A DNA stretch of 64,000 bases from contig NZ_CP043430.1 in assembly GCF_008271365.1 (NCBI RefSeq), forward strand, positions 3,162,001 through 3,226,000. Direction: 5' to 3'. Source of the DNA: Microbacterium sp. 1S1. GTDB taxonomy: Bacteria; Actinomycetota; Actinomycetes; Actinomycetales; Microbacteriaceae. The stretch's first letter is position 1; every line of letters starts with the position of its first letter. The translations under genes and the position numbers were made by a program. The notes below the pieces were generated by a model, which saw only the letters and a program-made list of their open reading frames with translations, did not search any database and had not been told where the DNA came from. This document shows, in pieces, positions 61,425 through 64,000 of the stretch.

Positions 61425-62201
61425 GTGCTCGAAAGCATGCTGCACGCCCCCACCGCGCTCATCCCGTGGCTCGACCCGCAGACGATCATCGGGGCGGCGG
61501 GGCCGTGGGCCCTCCTGGTGGTCTGCTTCATCATCTTCGCCGAGACCGGGTTGCTCGTCGGCTTCCTCCTGCCCGGTGACACGCTGCTCATCATCGCCGG
61601 CCTGTTGACCCACACGAGCAATGTCTTCGGCGTCAACATCTGGGTGGTCTCGCTGCTCATCGCTCTCTCCGCGTTCATCGGTGGAGAGGTCGGTTACCTC
61701 ATCGGGCACAAGGGCGGTCCCGCGGTGTTCGAGCGCAAGGAGTCCGGCCTCTTCAGCCGCAAGAACGTCGAGCGCACCAACGCCTTCTTCGAGCGCTTCG
61801 GCGGTCTCACCGTGATCCTCGCGCGATTCGTCCCGATCGTGCGCACGTTCGCTCCGGTCGCCGCGGGTGTGGGCCACATGCCGTGGCGGCGCTACTCGCT
61901 CTACAACTTCATCGGCGCGATGATCTGGGGCTTCGGTCTCACGATGGTCGGCTATCTCATCGCCTACATCCCGTGGATCCGTCACCTCGTCGTCGAGTAC
62001 ATCGACGTCATCCTGCTGATCGCCGTCGGCGGTACCGCGATCGTCACCCTGTGGCACTACCTCGCCGAGCGTCACAAGGCGAAGAAGGCCGCCGCCGCGG
62101 GCGAAGACGTCGTGACCGATGCCGACGAGGCGGAGGAACTCGTCCTCGATGCCGAGGTCTTCGACCGTGCTCCCGACCTGGACGGCGACGGGAAGCACTG
62201 A
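61425..62201 (+). CDS. DedA family membrane protein
   Basis: The 258-aa SNARE-associated/DedA protein has five to six helices, FAETGLLVGFLLPGDTLLIIAGLL, GGEVGYLIGHKGG with the conserved Gly and Gly/Tyr, FFERFGGLTVILARFVPIVRTFAPVAAGVGHMPW with the key Arg residues, and a Lys/Asp-rich C-tail. DedA proteins scramble or flip undecaprenyl phosphate or phospholipids. GTG 61425 is chosen because the frame further upstream overlaps the tRNA; ATG 61437 is an alternative. Confidence 0.9.
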   Translation: MLESMLHAPTALIPWLDPQTIIGAAGPWALLVVCFIIFAETGLLVGFLLPGDTLLIIAGLLTHTSNVFGVNIWVVSLLIALSAFIGGEVGYLIGHKGGPAVFERKESGLFSRKNVERTNAFFERFGGLTVILARFVPIVRTFAPVAAGVGHMPWRRYSLYNFIGAMIWGFGLTMVGYLIAYIPWIRHLVVEYIDVILLIAVGGTAIVTLWHYLAERHKAKKAAAAGEDVVTDADEAEELVLDAEVFDRAPDLDGDGKH

Positions 62202-62213
62202 CCCCCTCCCGGA

Positions 62214-63026
62214 TCAGCCCGCGTTCTTGGAGCGCTTCTCCTTCGAGCGGGCGACGCTCGCGCGCAGCGCCTCCATCAGGTCGATGACCTCACCGCCGTC
62301 GGCCCCCTTCTCGGCGTCGCCGCCGAAGGTCTCCGCGACGTCGAACGTCTCGCCGGCCTCGATCTTGGCATCGATGAGCGTGCGGAGCTCCTTCTGGTAC
62401 TCGTCGACGAACTCTTCGGGATCGAAGTCCGCCGAGTAGCTGTCGACGAGGGAGGAGGAGAGCTCCAGCTCCTTCTTCGAGATCCGCACGTCCTCGTCGA
62501 GGGACGGGAACTCGGCCTCGCGCACTTCGTCCGACCAGAGCAGCGTCTGCAGCACGAGCACCTTGCCGCGCACCCGCAGCGCGGCGAGCCTGGTCTTCTG
62601 GCGCAACGTGAACCGCACGATCGCGGTACGGTCGGTCTGCTCCAGGGTCTTGCGCAGCAGGACGTACGCCTTGGGCGACTTGGAGTCGGGTTCCAGATAG
62701 TACGGCTTGTCGAGGGTGAGCGGATCGACCTGCTCGGAGGGCACGAACTCCACGACGTCGATCTCACGGCTCTTCTCCGCCGGCAGCGCGGCGAGGTCGT
62801 CTTTCGTGAGCACGACGGTCTGTCCGTCGTCGACGTACGCGCGATCGATGTCGGAGTACGCCACCGTCTCACCGCACACCTCGCACGTGCGCTGGTACCG
62901 GATCCGGCCGCCATCCTTGTCGTGGACCTGATGCAGCGGCACGTCGTGGTCCTCGGTCGCGGAATACACCTTGACCGGCACGTTCACCAGCCCGAACGTC
63001 AGGGCGCCCTTCCAGATCGTCCTCAT
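62214..63026 (-). CDS. Ku protein (bacterial NHEJ)
   Basis: DNA-end-binding Ku homodimer subunit, 270 aa. It begins MRTIWKGALTFGLVNVPVKVYSATED, with CEVCGETV (a CxxC pair) near residue 50, DKPYYLEPD and LRQKTRLAALRVRG in the core ring. A Lys/Asp-rich C-terminus ends KEKRSKNAG. ATG 63026 is preferred over 63050, whose additional residues do not belong to the family. It diverges from the LigD-type polymerase. Confidence 0.95.
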   Translation of the reverse strand: MRTIWKGALTFGLVNVPVKVYSATEDHDVPLHQVHDKDGGRIRYQRTCEVCGETVAYSDIDRAYVDDGQTVVLTKDDLAALPAEKSREIDVVEFVPSEQVDPLTLDKPYYLEPDSKSPKAYVLLRKTLEQTDRTAIVRFTLRQKTRLAALRVRGKVLVLQTLLWSDEVREAEFPSLDEDVRISKKELELSSSLVDSYSADFDPEEFVDEYQKELRTLIDAKIEAGETFDVAETFGGDAEKGADGGEVIDLMEALRASVARSKEKRSKNAG

Positions 63027-63083
63027 CGCACCAGTAGACACCAGCCCCACCCGTCACGGCCACCCCTTGACTACGCTGGCTCC

Positions 63084-64000
63084 ATGGTGGGAGAGGCGCA
63101 GGTCGTACAGGTCGACGGCCGACGGCTGCGCGTGACCAACCTCGACAAGGTCGTCTACCCGGAGACGGGCACGACCAAGGGCGAGGTGATCGCCTACTAC
63201 ACCGCCATCGCGCCGCTGCTCCTCCCGCTCCTCGACGGGCGCCCCGTCACCCGCAAGCGCTGGGTCGAGGGTGTCGGTACGGCGACCGCCCCCGAGGACG
63301 CGTTCTTCGCGAAGCAGCTCGAGCCGGGCGCCCCGGACTGGATCCCGCGACAGGACATCCAGCACTCCGACGGGCCCAAGGCCTACCCCCTGGTGGAGGA
63401 CGTGCCCACCCTCGTCTGGCTGGCCCAGGTCGCGGCGATCGAGCTGCACGTCCCGCAGTGGCGCTTCACCCCCGAAGGCCTGCCCGGCCGCCCCGACCGC
63501 CTCGTGCTCGACCTCGACCCCGGCCCCGGCGCGGACCTCGCCCAGTGCGCCCAGGTCGCGCGCATCGCCCGGACCCTGCTCACCGGCATGGGGCTGGACC
63601 CATTCCCCGTCACGAGCGGCAGCAAGGGCATCCATCTCTACGCGGCCCTGCCCGGCGAGCAGACCAGCGACGAGGTCTCCGCGGTGGTCAAGGAACTGGC
63701 GCGCATCATCGAGAACGACCACCCCGATCTCGCCACGAGCGTCATGTCGAAGTCCGTCCGCGGCGGGAAGGTGTTCCTCGACTGGAGCCAGAACAACGGC
63801 AAGAAGACGACGATCTCCCCCTACTCGTTGCGGGGTCGCTCCCGACCGGGTGTCGCCGCTCCCCGCACGTGGGAGGAGCTCGACGACCCCGCTCTCGCGC
63901 ACCTGGAGCTGGACGAGGTGCTCGCGCGAGCGGCCTCCGGGTTCGACCCGCTGTCGACGCTGCGCCCCGATGCTCCGGCCCGGCCGGCGGCTCTGCGCCC
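63084..64000 (+). CDS. LigD-type polymerase domain, partial (3' end outside window)
   Basis: An open frame from ATG 63084 reads through at least 305 codons to the window edge, so no stop is seen. It encodes the eukaryotic-type primase/polymerase domain of bacterial LigD: VTNLDKVVYPETG, RKRWVEGV near residue 58, LVLDLDPGPG (metal D-x-D), TSGSKGIHLYAAL and FLDWSQNNGKKTTISPYSLRGRSRPGV. Ku is divergent 57 bp away. Whether phosphoesterase and ligase domains follow is beyond the window. Confidence 0.93.
   Translation, partial: MVGEAQVVQVDGRRLRVTNLDKVVYPETGTTKGEVIAYYTAIAPLLLPLLDGRPVTRKRWVEGVGTATAPEDAFFAKQLEPGAPDWIPRQDIQHSDGPKAYPLVEDVPTLVWLAQVAAIELHVPQWRFTPEGLPGRPDRLVLDLDPGPGADLAQCAQVARIARTLLTGMGLDPFPVTSGSKGIHLYAALPGEQTSDEVSAVVKELARIIENDHPDLATSVMSKSVRGGKVFLDWSQNNGKKTTISPYSLRGRSRPGVAAPRTWEELDDPALAHLELDEVLARAASGFDPLSTLRPDAPARPAALR

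Overview
The window is high-GC (about 70%) actinobacterial chromosome that fits Microbacterium or a close relative in Microbacteriaceae. Reasons: the rRNA spacer has no tRNA, the arg, his, thi, gluBCD-type and infC-rpmI-rplT clusters have actinobacterial form, a LysM gene diverges from lexA, a reduced Tad pilus set includes a DUF4244 pilin, and a small DUF7882-like protein is present. Nearly everything is housekeeping core. I see no prophage, insertion sequence, CRISPR array or defence island.

Layout. 1-3050: the 5' part of a 23S gene, a tRNA-less spacer, a complete 16S gene and two tandem rRNA promoters, all on the minus strand. 3.2-8.9 kb: a CaiB/BaiF CoA-transferase, a DUF4184 membrane protein, tyrS, a SatD/membrane-protein pair and a DUF1349 protein. 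8.9-15.6 kb: arginine operon argC-J-B-D-F-H, with start and stop codons overlapping at every junction. 15.8-19.9 kb: thiamine genes (thiM and a ThiE-ThiD-TenA fusion) behind a TPP riboswitch, preceded by an epimerase-family gene. 20-24.5 kb: a minisatellite, a DUF402 gene and pheST, in which pheT carries an apparent one-base frameshift near its 3' end. 24.5-27.9 kb: a gluABCD-type amino-acid ABC transporter. 28.1-31.1 kb: a two-component system in operon with a lone TAXI-type binding lipoprotein. 31.2-33.6 kb: a SpoU-type methyltransferase and infC-rpmI-rplT, with infC starting at ATC. 33.6-38 kb: DUF1844, SseB-like, hisA/priA, hisH, hisB and hisC. 38.1-39.5 kb: a LysM protein divergent from lexA with SOS-box-like sites between. 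39.5-42.8 kb: metE and a metF-type reductase. 43-50.2 kb: an S9 peptidase, smpB, ftsX, ftsE, a DUF2510 protein and prfB. 50.3-58.9 kb: an MFS transporter and a Tad pilus locus split into two minus-strand units by an alkylsulfatase and two small genes. 59-64 kb: a glycosyltransferase/EEP hydrolase/membrane-protein operon, tRNA-Leu(UAG), a DedA protein, and divergent Ku and LigD-polymerase genes, the last cut by the window end.

The genes group into arginine, histidine, methionine and thiamine synthesis, translation (tyrS, pheST, prfB, smpB, IF3/L35/L20), division (FtsEX, the SOS LysM protein) and DNA repair control (LexA, Ku/LigD). I found no clearly new large system. The least explained signals are a GTTATCCACAG element about 40 bp before both halves of the Tad locus, the lone TAXI protein tied to a two-component system, the repeat-flanked promoter between the SatD and DUF1349 genes, and the pheT frameshift.
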